Positions 1 through 8,167 of a DNA stretch of 64,000 nt are shown one piece after another. The notes under the pieces are model-generated. The model did not search any database and was not told where the DNA came from. It saw only the letters and a program-made list of their open reading frames with translations. Position 1 is the stretch's first letter. Every line of letters begins with the position of its first letter. Origin of the DNA: Oceanobacillus oncorhynchi (GTDB lineage: Bacteria > Bacillota > Bacilli > Bacillales > Amphibacillaceae). The stretch covers positions 806,001 to 870,000 of the forward strand of contig NZ_CDGG01000001.1 of the NCBI RefSeq assembly GCF_000821065.1, given 5' to 3'. Both the position numbers and the translations under genes were made by a program.

Positions 1-227
1 TGATAGAAGTTTTCCAATGTTTTTCTCTCATAGAATAGAACGGGACGCGAATTCACTTTTATTAATTCTTGCCGGTGAAATAAGTCATTTAACAGGCGAC
101 TTGCTACACTTCGATTCATTTGAAATGTATCGCTTAACAAAGTTGCCGTAGCCCCTTTTCCCAGCTGCTGCGCTTTCCTATTTATGGATTGTTGACTTAG
201 AAATTGAATTAGTTGATCTATATCCAT
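1..227 (-). CDS. LevR-type sigma-54-dependent PTS regulator, N-terminal fragment
   Basis: Only the first 75 codons lie in the window; the gene runs off the left edge. The ATG at 227 follows an AAAGGATGAG ribosome binding site. The peptide starts MDIDQLIQFLSQQS and contains a winged-helix-like stretch ending in NSRPVLFYERKT, which resembles the DNA-binding N-terminus of LevR/ManR activators, where a (G/S)RPVLFY segment precedes the AAA+ domain. It sits downstream of a complete mannose-family PTS operon that has a sigma-54 promoter, which is the usual partner of such an activator. The AAA+ and PRD/EIIA domains that would settle the call are outside the window. Confidence 0.7.
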   Translation of the reverse strand, partial: MDIDQLIQFLSQQSINRKAQQLGKGATATLLSDTFQMNRSVASRLLNDLFHRQELIKVNSRPVLFYERKTLENFY

Positions 228-255
228 CTATCTCATCCTTTTAAAATAAATAGTT

Positions 256-291
256 ATTGCAGCGTATCCGTGGCGGAAGATACGCTGCAAT
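256..291 (-). terminator. Terminator/attenuator between SIS gene and LevR-type regulator
   Basis: A perfect 13-bp stem (ATTGCAGCGTATC at 256-268 with GATACGCTGCAAT at 279-291) encloses a 10-nt loop. On the minus strand it is followed by a T-rich run (AACTATTTATTTT). It lies just after the SIS gene stop and before the regulator start, so it probably ends the PTS operon or reduces read-through into the regulator. Confidence 0.75.
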
Positions 292-297
292 GCCCTA

Positions 298-1371
298 TTA
301 TGATTTGCTCTTCATCAGCTGATGGAAATTTTGGAATTTAGAAACTGCAGGATCAATTCCTTTTTCATTTGCTAATACAGCAGATAGAAGCTGTAGAGGA
401 ATAATATATTCAAAGACACTAAATATTGAATCTTCATCTCTGGAAATAATCAAATCTTTCGGAGAAGCATTTGTTTTTTCACTTCCTATCAAATAACAAT
501 GGTTTGTAACTTTACTCAGAAATTCTTCCAATGCTAGTAATCTTTCCCGATTCTCGTGTTGGGATGCCAGAAAAATAAAGTTACTATCTTCACTGACGCA
601 ATTATACACACCATGCATATACTCTTCCATCTCATACCCGATGACTGGAACCCTTACCGTTTCTAGAAGTTTTAATGCCCCTTCTAATACTGTGGCATAA
701 TGGGACCCGTACCCGATAACCATGATTTCGCGGGCGTTTGTCAAATCATCTTTGATGTGATAAACCCATTCTTCTGAAGCATCAACAATTTCATCCAGCT
801 TTTCGAAGGTTTTTTTCATTCTTGCCAAATAGTTATTGTACTTCTCGTCACTTAGTAACTGATTATACTCGCTAAATTCTAATGAGAATAACATTAAGGT
901 GAGGATAGATGCTACATATCCTTTCGTTTTTGCTCCAGCCTTTTCCTGGTCTCCTACTTCAATAGGTAAATAATAATCAGATATATCGGCCAGATTACTA
1001 TCTTTATATTCTGAAATTCCAACTGTCGGGATATTCATTTTCTGTGCACGTTTTATCCCATTTATCGTAGACAGACTGCTGCCTCCCTGTGAAATACCTA
1101 AAACAAGATTGTTTTTGCTGTCCGATATTTTTTCTTGCATAAAGTGGGTGGGATAAGTTGGGTGAACCTCCCAATTAGTTACTTCTTCTATCAGTGGCTT
1201 GGCAGCTAACGCCGCATGATAAGAAGTCCCTGAACCGATAATATATACATTTCTCACTTCATTATTTACAGATGGAATCACAGATCCTACAATCTTTTTT
1301 CTGTTTTCGAGTAAATGGAGCAGTACTTCCTTTTCTTCCAAAATATATTGATGCATTAAATTAACAGTCAT
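298..1371 (-). CDS. SIS-domain sugar isomerase/deglycase-like protein (FrlB/GfrF/GlmS-C type)
   Basis: A cytoplasmic protein of 357 residues with two sugar-isomerase (SIS) domains, as in the isomerase half of GlmS and in the fructosamine/glucosamine-type deglycases FrlB and GfrF. The first domain carries VYIIGSGTSYHAAL and GISQGGSSLSTINGIK; the second carries YGSHYATVLEGALKL and a GYEMEEYMHG segment, the place where the family holds the phosphosugar. The ATG at 1371 is preferred to the upstream TTG at 1377 because AAAGGAGG sits 8 nt before the ATG and only 2 nt before the TTG. As the last gene of a mannose-type PTS operon it probably processes the imported phosphorylated sugar. A gfr-like operon suggests a glycated amino acid, but an aminosugar or ketose phosphate is equally possible. 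Confidence 0.75.
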   Translation of the reverse strand: MTVNLMHQYILEEKEVLLHLLENRKKIVGSVIPSVNNEVRNVYIIGSGTSYHAALAAKPLIEEVTNWEVHPTYPTHFMQEKISDSKNNLVLGISQGGSSLSTINGIKRAQKMNIPTVGISEYKDSNLADISDYYLPIEVGDQEKAGAKTKGYVASILTLMLFSLEFSEYNQLLSDEKYNNYLARMKKTFEKLDEIVDASEEWVYHIKDDLTNAREIMVIGYGSHYATVLEGALKLLETVRVPVIGYEMEEYMHGVYNCVSEDSNFIFLASQHENRERLLALEEFLSKVTNHCYLIGSEKTNASPKDLIISRDEDSIFSVFEYIIPLQLLSAVLANEKGIDPAVSKFQNFHQLMKSKS

Positions 1372-1385
1372 TTTCAATTCCTCCT

Positions 1386-2207
1386 TTAGAAAATACCTAA
1401 AACTGAACTCACAATTCCTATTACAATAATTCCTAACATAATATAGTTTACTTTGACGCTTTTCTTTAATAGATAAAGTATAAATAAGGTTAGACCAAGC
1501 GGTATCATTTTTGGCATAATCTCATCCAGTGTATCTTGCAGGTTTACTTCACTGCCTTGCATACTGAAAGAGAGAGGAGTGGATAGGTCAATCAACGTTC
1601 CTGTCATTGCTCCTATCACTATCAAACCTAATACCGATGCACTTAAAGATATTTTTTCAAATTGCCCTTTTTCTTGAATCTTGTCTAACAAATCTGTTCC
1701 TTTATTAAACCCTACGAAAGTTCCATAGTATCTGGCTAAAAAATGTGGAACATTATATAAAACCAGGAATAAAATTGGACCTAACAAATTTCCGTCACTG
1801 GCTAGTGAGATGCCTATACCAGCAGCGATGACTCTAAATGTTCCCCAAAAAAATGAATCGCCTATCCCAGCAAGTGGCCCCATTAATGCAACTTTAATAT
1901 TATTTATTGTGGTTTTATCAAAATTCTCTTTGTCTTTTGCGTTCTTTTGCTCCATGGCTCCGGATATCCCCATAATAAAGCTGGATACGGCCGGGGTTGT
2001 ATTGAAAAATGCTAAATGGCGCTGATACGCTTCCGAACGTTCTTTGCTATTAGGATACAATTTAATTAATAACGGAATTAAAGAATAAAGGTAGCCCAAA
2101 GCCTGCATCCGTTCGTAGGTAAAGGAGCCCTGAAGTGTAAAAGAGCGCCAGAACACTTTTCTTAAATCTTTTTTAGTAATCTCGCCCGGTTTATTTTGTT
2201 CTTCCAT
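1386..2207 (-). CDS. PTS mannose/fructose/sorbose family EIID component
   Basis: This 273-residue protein matches the EIID family: a long N-terminal amphipathic region (KKDLRKVFWRSFTLQGSFTYERMQALGY), the MGISGAMEQ segment, the loop GPLAGIGDSFFWGT that is characteristic of EIID, and hydrophobic helices at the C-terminus. EIID forms the membrane channel with EIIC. Its ATG shares one base with the EIIC stop (TAATG), and GAGGAGG lies just upstream, so the two are translationally coupled. The length is normal for the family. Confidence 0.92.
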   Translation of the reverse strand: MEEQNKPGEITKKDLRKVFWRSFTLQGSFTYERMQALGYLYSLIPLLIKLYPNSKERSEAYQRHLAFFNTTPAVSSFIMGISGAMEQKNAKDKENFDKTTINNIKVALMGPLAGIGDSFFWGTFRVIAAGIGISLASDGNLLGPILFLVLYNVPHFLARYYGTFVGFNKGTDLLDKIQEKGQFEKISLSASVLGLIVIGAMTGTLIDLSTPLSFSMQGSEVNLQDTLDEIMPKMIPLGLTLFILYLLKKSVKVNYIMLGIIVIGIVSSVLGIF

Positions 2208-2953
2208 TACAAAGAAACCTCCTCTTCATCAGACTTATCTAACTGATAAAGTATTACTGCAACGATGGCTCCGATAATAGCGACCCCGGTGATATCAACG
2301 CCAAAGTAAATAGCAATGACAAAACCTAAAAAGAAATAAGGGGAAAGCTTCATACTAAAAGTCATTTGAAGTAACAAAGCAAAACCTAGTGCCGGAAACA
2401 TCGATGCTGCTACCTCTAATCCATTCGTAATAAAAGCAGGAATGTTATTAACAAAAGCCTCAACTGTTTCTGAGCCCAGCATAATCCCTAAAAAATTTGG
2501 TACAAATCCATTTAAAAAGAATAAAGAGATACCCAGCCAATGCATAAGAGTTATTTTTCCTGTATCTCCTTGCTTGGCGTAACGATCGGCACGATGAATG
2601 AAAAAAGTATTTACCGTTCGAACCAGAATTCCTAAAGATTGTGCTAAAATAGCAATTGGTACAGCCAGTGCTAAGGCAACTTCTGGACCACTGTCTGTCA
2701 TAATGGCAAATGCTGTCCCTAATACTCCTCCAGTAGTAACATCCGGGGGAGTGGCTGAACCAATGCCGACAATTCCCATCCAAACTAATTCCAGCGTGGC
2801 ACCTACGATAATACCTGTTTGCAGATCCCCCAGAATCAGCCCTACCACTGGGCCAAGTACTAATGGACGTTCAATCATGGTCTGTCCAAAAATCCGGCCA
2901 TCCAGGATTCCAACTGCTCCGACAAGCCCTATCAATATTGCTTCCAGCAGCAT
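2207..2953 (-). CDS. PTS mannose/fructose/sorbose family EIIC component
   Basis: This polytopic membrane protein of 248 residues shows EIIC-Man features: the N-terminal DGRIFGQTMIERPLVLGPVV segment, then LGDLQTGIIVGATLELVWMG and GIGSATPPD, which are strongly conserved in sorbose/mannose EIIC. It is the sugar-translocating partner of EIID. A GGAAGGAGGAAG ribosome binding site precedes the ATG, and the 24-nt gap from EIIB places it in the same transcript. Confidence 0.92.
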   Translation of the reverse strand: MLLEAILIGLVGAVGILDGRIFGQTMIERPLVLGPVVGLILGDLQTGIIVGATLELVWMGIVGIGSATPPDVTTGGVLGTAFAIMTDSGPEVALALAVPIAILAQSLGILVRTVNTFFIHRADRYAKQGDTGKITLMHWLGISLFFLNGFVPNFLGIMLGSETVEAFVNNIPAFITNGLEVAASMFPALGFALLLQMTFSMKLSPYFFLGFVIAIYFGVDITGVAIIGAIVAVILYQLDKSDEEEVSL

Positions 2954-2977
2954 TTTCTTCCTCCTTCCAAAGCGTTT

Positions 2978-3445
2978 TTAAACAAGATTTTTAAATAATT
3001 TCTTTGTATCATTAGGTACTTGACGAACCTCTACTTCGATATTTTCTTCAATGGACTTTAAATTTTTAATGTCCTCTCCATCTACTGCTACCGCTCGGGA
3101 AATTAATTTTTTTCCTTCTGCCATTCGAATTCCGCCAACATTAATACTTTTAATATTATCCGAGGCATCTACAAGGCTTTTTGCATCTTTAGTAGAATCA
3201 ATGATGACTAACGCTTTCATTTTTGGGTTGTCCAATTTTGGTAAATCTTTGATAGCGTCTTCAACTGATTTAATATAAAGCTTGGCACTTGGTGGCTTAG
3301 CCATTTTTAAAGCCATTTGTTTCGTTTTATCCTGAGCAGCATTATCGTTCGCCACCAAGATGATATTGATGTCATAGTGCTTTGACCAGGCAAAAGCTAC
3401 CTGCCCATGTAATAACCGATCATCGATTCTTACCAGTTTAATCAT
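2978..3445 (-). CDS. PTS mannose/fructose/sorbose family EIIB component
   Basis: A cytoplasmic phosphotransfer protein of 155 residues. The N-terminus IKLVRIDDRLLHGQVAFAW contains the phosphorylated histidine of this EIIB class (RLLHGQV), which receives phosphate from EIIA and hands it to the incoming sugar. The C-terminal half (KSINVGGIRMAEGKKLISRAV) also fits the family. Its start codon overlaps the EIIA stop. EIIA and EIIB are separate polypeptides here, unlike E. coli ManX. Confidence 0.93.
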   Translation of the reverse strand: MIKLVRIDDRLLHGQVAFAWSKHYDINIILVANDNAAQDKTKQMALKMAKPPSAKLYIKSVEDAIKDLPKLDNPKMKALVIIDSTKDAKSLVDASDNIKSINVGGIRMAEGKKLISRAVAVDGEDIKNLKSIEENIEVEVRQVPNDTKKLFKNLV

Positions 3446-3867
3446 CAGAATTCCATCCTTTCCTGTTCCTGCCTTTCGACAACTTCATTAACATAGACAA
3501 TCCCTTCTTTTCCTTGATAGATGCTTTTGTGAACAAGTTGTTTGAGACTAATATCTTCGTTGTTACTGATTAATTCAATAGCCACTGGGAGATTGGTTCC
3601 GGTTAGAACATGAATATTTTCTTTCGTCATCCATTCGGCCATTAAATTAGTAATACTTCCGCCTAAAATATCTGTGAGCACTACATATTCCGTATCAGAT
3701 TCTTGCTGGGCAACTATGTTTTGCAATTGTTCTTTGATAGATTCTGTGCTCGTATTTGGATTCATTTTGATAGAGTGTATATTTTCTTGCTGTCCCAGTA
3801 TCATTTCTATGGAATATACAAATGCGTCTGATAAATAGCCGTGTGTTGCGAATATAAAACACCTCAT
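3445..3867 (-). CDS. PTS mannose/fructose/sorbose family EIIA component
   Basis: This 140-residue EIIA begins MRCFIFATHGYLSDAF; the histidine in ATHG is the expected phosphorylation site. It takes phosphate from HPr. The reading frame is open back to 3909, but the start at 3867 is chosen for two reasons: AAAGGAGGTG lies 6 nt before it, and a sigma-54 promoter at 3892-3908 would place the transcript start at about 3883, downstream of the longer start. It is the first gene of the operon EIIA-EIIB-EIIC-EIID-SIS. Confidence 0.92.
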   Translation of the reverse strand: MRCFIFATHGYLSDAFVYSIEMILGQQENIHSIKMNPNTSTESIKEQLQNIVAQQESDTEYVVLTDILGGSITNLMAEWMTKENIHVLTGTNLPVAIELISNNEDISLKQLVHKSIYQGKEGIVYVNEVVERQEQERMEF

Positions 3868-3891
3868 TCGTTCACCTCCTTTACTTTTATC

Positions 3892-3908
3892 TAGCAAAAA
3901 ACATGCCA
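3892..3908 (-). promoter_or_regulatory. Sigma-54 (-24/-12) promoter of the mannose-type PTS operon
   Basis: On the minus strand the sequence reads TGGCATGTTTTTTGCTA, matching the SigL/RpoN consensus TGGCAC-N5-TTGCW with the GG and GC pairs exactly 12 bp apart. It lies 25 bp upstream of the EIIA ATG. An activator of the LevR type is encoded at the other end of the operon, consistent with PTS-controlled sigma-54 activation. Confidence 0.88.
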
Positions 3909-4024
3909 AAATAGTGTGTATTAAAGGTTTTAGTGTTGGTTATGTTCGTTGGATGTTGTAGAATCAATGTTTGAGAAGCTGAAGAATTTTTATATATGGC
4001 GGAGCGCAGGCAGATGAAGCAAGA

Positions 4025-4065
4025 TTTGTGCAACACTGGAGAGTGTAGATGTTTTTTGTGCATCT
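4025..4065. promoter_or_regulatory. Candidate upstream activating sequence for the LevR-type regulator
   Basis: About 120-155 bp upstream of the -24 element there are two direct copies of TTTGTGCA (4025-4032 and 4055-4062), the dyad ACACT-GGAG-AGTGT (4033-4046) and the dyad AGATG-N9-CATCT (4047-4065). This is the distance where bacterial enhancer-binding proteins usually bind. Binding is inferred from position and symmetry only. Confidence 0.4.
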
Positions 4066-4106
4066 TAATGTATTTCCCCTTCAAAGAGGAAAAACAATGT
4101 GTTTAG

Positions 4107-4122
4107 TTGTAAGCGTTTTAGA
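4107..4122 (+). promoter_or_regulatory. Candidate cre (CcpA) site upstream of the lichenan-type PTS operon
   Basis: TTGTAAGCGTTTTAGA matches the consensus WTGNAARCGNWWWCAW at all but two positions. It is 63 bp before the EIIB start and lies in the divergent region shared with the mannose-type operon, so catabolite repression of one or both operons is plausible. Confidence 0.55.
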
Positions 4123-4184
4123 ATTACTATAAGGATAGTTTCACAAAACATTATTTTAATAAAACACTTTAGGAGGAATTATAG

Positions 4185-4493
4185 ATGAAAAAAATACTAT
4201 TAGCATGTTCAGCAGGTATGTCAACAAGTCTATTAGTTAAAAAAATGGAGGAAGCAGCAGAAGCTAAAGGTATTGAAGTAACTATCTGGGCTGTTGCACA
4301 AGATAAAGCACCAACTGAAATGGAAAAGGCAGATGTTCTTTTGATTGGCCCGCAAATGAGATTCATGAAGAAGAAGTATACTCCTGTGGCAGAAGAAGTT
4401 GGAATTCCATTAGATGTTATTGATCCAATGACATATGGACGTGTAGATGGGGAAGCTGTTTTAAATCAAGCATTAGAATTGATTGAAAAATAA
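4185..4493 (+). CDS. PTS lactose/cellobiose family EIIB component (lichenan/cellobiose type)
   Basis: A small cytoplasmic phosphocarrier of 102 residues. The N-terminal KKILLACSAGMSTSLLVKKM holds the phosphorylated cysteine and P-loop of cellobiose-class EIIB. The later segment DVLLIGPQMRFM is also typical. TAGGAGGAATTATAG precedes the ATG. It opens the operon EIIB-EIIC-EIIA-GH1, a layout resembling licBCAH of Bacillus subtilis, and the LicR-type activator downstream supports a beta-glucoside or oligo-beta-glucoside substrate. Confidence 0.92.
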   Translation: MKKILLACSAGMSTSLLVKKMEEAAEAKGIEVTIWAVAQDKAPTEMEKADVLLIGPQMRFMKKKYTPVAEEVGIPLDVIDPMTYGRVDGEAVLNQALELIEK

Positions 4494-4514
4494 CCGTCAA
4501 AGGAGGAGTAATAA

Positions 4515-5798
4515 ATGAATAAGTTTATGGAGTTTTTGGAAAATATTCTGTTGCCGATTGCGGATAAATTAAACAACAATAGATATTTAACAGCTTTACG
4601 TGATGGGTTCATGGTTGCGTTACCATTTATTATTTTCGGTTCCATTTTCGTTGTTTTGGCAAATCTGCCATTCTTAGATAGGTTAATTGGAGAAGAAGCG
4701 TTTGCAACTTACCAAAATGCATTAGCGCCAGCATCAGAATCAACGTTAAGCCTCATGGGATTATTTGTTATCGTAGGTATTGGTTATAAGTTAACGCAGC
4801 GATACGGTTTGGAAGCTATTTATGGTGGTACAGTTGCCATCGCATCTTTCTTAATATTAACACCACAAGTTCTTGAAGGAGTGGCTGGTGCTATCCCGGC
4901 TGTAAGCTTAGGTGCGGAAGGCATGTTTTTGGGAATTGTTACCGCATTCGTTTCCGCTGAGTTATATAGATTTTTCACTCAAAAAAATTGGACAATTAAA
5001 ATGCCGGCTGGAGTACCAGATCAGGTTTCTAAATCATTTAGTGCATTGATTCCGGTTGCTTTGACATTATCCATCTTTTTAGTTCTCAGAATTGTATTCA
5101 GCTTTACTCCATTCGATACGATACAGAATTTTATTTATACGCTTATTCAAGAGCCACTGACTGCACTGGGCAGCGGTTTACCAGCAACAATTATTGCTGT
5201 TCTTTTAATTCAAGTATTTTGGTTCTTTGGATTGCACGGTCAGATTATTATAAACTCTGTATTTGACCCAATCTGGTACGCTTTAAATAATGAAAATCTA
5301 CAAGCATTCCAAGCTGGTCAAGAAATACCAAACGTTGTAACCAAACAGTTTATTGATACCTTCTTAGTTGGTATGGGCGGAACTGGTATGACGTTAGCAG
5401 TTATCATTTTAATCTTAATAATAGGTCGAAGCAGGCAGATGAAAGAACTTGGCAAACTAGGTGCACCAGCAAGTATATTTAATGTAAATGAACCAATCAT
5501 TTTTGGATTACCAATTGTTATGAATCCATTATCTCTCATTCCTTGGATTCTTGCACCAGTAGTTGTAACGATTATTACGTATTTTGCAATGTCAACTGGA
5601 ATCGTACCAAAACCTGCAGGAATTATTGTGCCTTGGACTACACCGCCGCTGCTTAGTGGGTTCTTAGCGACAGGAAATGCGTGGCAGGGGGCAGTACTGC
5701 AAGCATTTAACTTAGTAGTCGTAATGATAATCTGGTGGCCTTTCCTTAAGATTATTGATAAAAGCTATTATGAAAATGAGAAGAAAAGTAGCAATTAA
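4515..5798 (+). CDS. PTS cellobiose/lichenan family EIIC component
   Basis: This integral membrane permease has 427 residues, normal for the class. Family marks include the N-terminal NRYLTALRDGFMVALPFIIFGS, the loop NWTIKMPAGVPDQVSKSF, FWFFGLHGQ, and the FNVNEPIIFGLPIVMNP motif that contributes to sugar binding. AAAGGAGGAG precedes the ATG, 21 nt after the EIIB stop. The exact sugar cannot be read from sequence; cellobiose or lichenan-type beta-glucosides are likely. Confidence 0.92.
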   Translation: MNKFMEFLENILLPIADKLNNNRYLTALRDGFMVALPFIIFGSIFVVLANLPFLDRLIGEEAFATYQNALAPASESTLSLMGLFVIVGIGYKLTQRYGLEAIYGGTVAIASFLILTPQVLEGVAGAIPAVSLGAEGMFLGIVTAFVSAELYRFFTQKNWTIKMPAGVPDQVSKSFSALIPVALTLSIFLVLRIVFSFTPFDTIQNFIYTLIQEPLTALGSGLPATIIAVLLIQVFWFFGLHGQIIINSVFDPIWYALNNENLQAFQAGQEIPNVVTKQFIDTFLVGMGGTGMTLAVIILILIIGRSRQMKELGKLGAPASIFNVNEPIIFGLPIVMNPLSLIPWILAPVVVTIITYFAMSTGIVPKPAGIIVPWTTPPLLSGFLATGNAWQGAVLQAFNLVVVMIIWWPFLKIIDKSYYENEKKSSN

Positions 5799-5930
5799 AA
5801 ATAAAGCACCATTGTCTATTTATTAAAATATGGATTAAAGCAATCTTTTGGGAGATAAAGGATACACAGCGAATTATGAGCCGAAGGGATTGTCGCTACA
5901 AGAATATAAATTATTAATCTAACAAGAAAA

Positions 5931-6105
5931 CGGTCCTACCGGTAAAAACGGGACCGATCCTATTTATCACGGAGAACCGCCCGTAAAACTCCCGTCTCAA
6001 AATAAAAAGAGGGAATAAATTTATTTAGGTGGAGATAACGGGCGCTAACTCCCTGAATCACTCAACTAATCATTCAGTGGGAGAAAAGCAAAAACTCCCA
6101 CTGAA
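5931..6105 (+). mobile_element. Structured remnant resembling an IS200/IS605-type element end
   Basis: The 363-bp gap between EIIC and EIIA holds no gene but a dense set of stems unlike its AT-rich surroundings: CGGTCC/GGACCG (5931-5936, 5951-5956), CGCCCGT/ACGGGCG (5978-5984, 6038-6044), CTCCCTGAAT with ATTCA-GT-GGGAG (6049-6083), and an 11-bp perfect hairpin TTCAGTGGGAG/CTCCCACTGAA (6073-6083, 6095-6105). The last two share one arm, so they are alternatives. Subterminal hairpins of this kind mark right ends of IS200/IS605 elements, where tnpB guide RNAs also lie. No transposase or tnpB coding sequence remains. An independent structured RNA is the alternative. Confidence 0.5.
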
Positions 6106-6161
6106 GGAAGTTTCGTTTTATAAAATATAGGATTTCAGCTATTGAAAAGAGGGGAAAGTGC

Positions 6162-6470
6162 ATGAAAAATATTACAGAAATTGCATTTCAAATTATTTTA
6201 TATGCAGGAAATGGTCGCTCTAGTGCAATGGAAGCCATTCAAGAAGCGAAAGAAGGAAACTTTGAAGAAGCAGAAAGTAAATTAATTGAAGCGGGTGAGG
6301 AACTAAATAAAGCACATGAATTTCAAACAAACCTGCTTCAAGGAGAAGCTAATGGAAAAAGTACTGAAATCAATATTATTTTAATCCACTCACAAGATCA
6401 TTTAATGAATGCTATGACTGTTCGTGATTTAGCAACAGAGATCATTGAATTATATCATCATAAAAATTAG
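6162..6470 (+). CDS. PTS lactose/cellobiose family EIIA component
   Basis: A 102-residue helical phosphocarrier of the lactose/cellobiose EIIA class. The family histidine lies in the C-terminal helix: LIHSQDHLMNAMTVRDLATEI. The first helix, AFQIILYAGNGRSSAMEAI, also fits. It passes phosphate from HPr to the EIIB encoded upstream. A GAGGGGAAAG site precedes the ATG. The 363-bp gap from EIIC is much larger than other spacings in the operon and contains the transposon-end-like remnant. Confidence 0.92.
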   Translation: MKNITEIAFQIILYAGNGRSSAMEAIQEAKEGNFEEAESKLIEAGEELNKAHEFQTNLLQGEANGKSTEINIILIHSQDHLMNAMTVRDLATEIIELYHHKN

Positions 6471-6480
6471 GAGGTATATC

Positions 6481-7869
6481 ATGACTATACAATACAAGTT
6501 CCCGGAAGGATTTTGGTGGGGAAGTGCAGCATCAGCAACACAGACGGAAGGTGCTGCAAATAAAGATGGAAAAGGAAAAAACATCTGGGATTATTGGTTT
6601 GAAACAGAACCCAATCGTTTTTATGAAGGGGTAGGACCAGAAACCACCTCAGACTTTTACCACCGTTATAAAGAAGATATCCAATTAATGAAGGAAATTG
6701 GGCATAATACATTTCGTCTGTCTATTTCTTGGTCTCGTCTAATCCCAGGTGGACGTGGGGAAGTAAACCAGGAAGCTGTGAAATTTTATAATCATGTCAT
6801 TGATGAATTAATTGCTAATGGTATTGAACCTTTTGTGAATTTATACCACTTTGATATGCCATATGAGTTACAAGAAGAAGGAGGGTGGGAAAGCAGATCA
6901 GTTGTTGATGCATATACAACGTATGCCCGTGAAGCATTCCGGTTGTTCGGTGATCGTGTTTCTAAATGGTTTACATTCAATGAACCTATTGTACCAGTAG
7001 AAGGCGGTTATCTTTATGATTTCCATTATCCTAATATAATAGATGGAAGGCGTGCAGTACAGGTTGCTTATCATACGATGATTGCTCATGCTCAAGCAGT
7101 TGAGGCTTTCCGTGCTTTAGGAATGAGAGATGGCAAAATAGGTATCATTTTAAATCTGACTCCATCTTACCCACGGAGTCAACATCCTGCTGACATAAAA
7201 GCATCACGTATTGCAGACTTATTTTTTAACCGTAGTTTTTTAGATCCGGCTGTGTTGGGAGAATATCCTGAGGAATTAATTGAAATATTAAAGGAGTATG
7301 GTCAATTACCCATCACTGAAAATGGTGATAAGGAACTTGTCAAAGCTAACACTGTTGATATTCTAGGTGTTAACTATTATCAACCACGCCGTGTGAAAGC
7401 GAAAGAACATTTACCAAATCCATATAGTCCTTTTATGCCAGACTGGTTCTTCGATAACTATGAAATGCCGGGTAGAAAAATGAACCAATACCGTGGATGG
7501 GAAATCTACGAAAAAGGAATTTATGATATTATGATTAACTTAAAGGAGAACTATGGAAACATTGAATCCTTTGTCTCTGAAAATGGAATGGGAGTTCAAG
7601 ATGAAGCACGATTCTTGGAAAATGGAGAAATTCAGGATGATTATCGTATTGAATTTATTCAGGGACACTTAAAATGGCTGCATAAATCAATTCAAGAGGG
7701 ATGTAATGCTAAGGGATATCATTTATGGACCTTTATGGATAACTGGTCGTGGATGAATGGTTATAAAAACCGTTATGGTTTCTTCTCCGTTGATTTAGAA
7801 ACTAAAAAACGTACACCGAAGAAAAGTGCACATTGGATTAAAGAGGTTTCCGAAAATAATGGTTTTTAG
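6481..7869 (+). CDS. GH1 6-phospho-beta-glycosidase
   Basis: A family 1 glycoside hydrolase of 462 residues that should cleave the phosphorylated disaccharide delivered by the adjacent PTS. The acid/base is about E168 in TFNEP and the nucleophile about E367 in VSENGMG. The phosphate-binding region SWMNGYKNRYGFFSVD resembles phospho-beta-glycosidases, including LacG-like enzymes, so 6-phospho-glucosidase and 6-phospho-galactosidase activity cannot be told apart here. The ATG at 6481 is chosen over 6445 because AGGAGGTATATC stands directly before it. B. subtilis licH is a GH4 enzyme, so this operon uses a different hydrolase family. Confidence 0.9.
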   Translation: MTIQYKFPEGFWWGSAASATQTEGAANKDGKGKNIWDYWFETEPNRFYEGVGPETTSDFYHRYKEDIQLMKEIGHNTFRLSISWSRLIPGGRGEVNQEAVKFYNHVIDELIANGIEPFVNLYHFDMPYELQEEGGWESRSVVDAYTTYAREAFRLFGDRVSKWFTFNEPIVPVEGGYLYDFHYPNIIDGRRAVQVAYHTMIAHAQAVEAFRALGMRDGKIGIILNLTPSYPRSQHPADIKASRIADLFFNRSFLDPAVLGEYPEELIEILKEYGQLPITENGDKELVKANTVDILGVNYYQPRRVKAKEHLPNPYSPFMPDWFFDNYEMPGRKMNQYRGWEIYEKGIYDIMINLKENYGNIESFVSENGMGVQDEARFLENGEIQDDYRIEFIQGHLKWLHKSIQEGCNAKGYHLWTFMDNWSWMNGYKNRYGFFSVDLETKKRTPKKSAHWIKEVSENNGF

Positions 7870-8063
7870 TAAGAGAACTCTATTAAAAAACGACGCAGCG
7901 GTCCGCTTTCTTTAGATTGTTTGTAAGTGTCCACTTTGAAATGTTTTCTGTGGATTTAAATACGGAATCAAGAATGCTTTTTCTCAGATAATTGTTTGGC
8001 ATTTATAATTGAGATTGTGAAAACTTTAAAGTTTGCTATGTGGTTCTAAAAAACAATATAGGT

Positions 8064-8098
8064 AAAGGTTCTGGTTCTATGTTTGAGTCAGGACCTTT
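8064..8098 (+). terminator. Hairpin before the licR-type gene
   Basis: AAAGGTTCTG (8064-8073) pairs with CAGGACCTTT (8089-8098) with one G-U pair and a 15-nt loop, followed by the weak T run ATTGTT. It lies in the 298-bp gap between the GH1 gene and the regulator, and may end the PTS operon transcript. No other feature was recognised in this gap. Confidence 0.5.
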
Positions 8099-8167
8099 AT
8101 TGTTAAAATAATTTATATAGAAGAAATAAATATATTTACACACCCGAAAGTAAGGTGAAGTAAAAAG

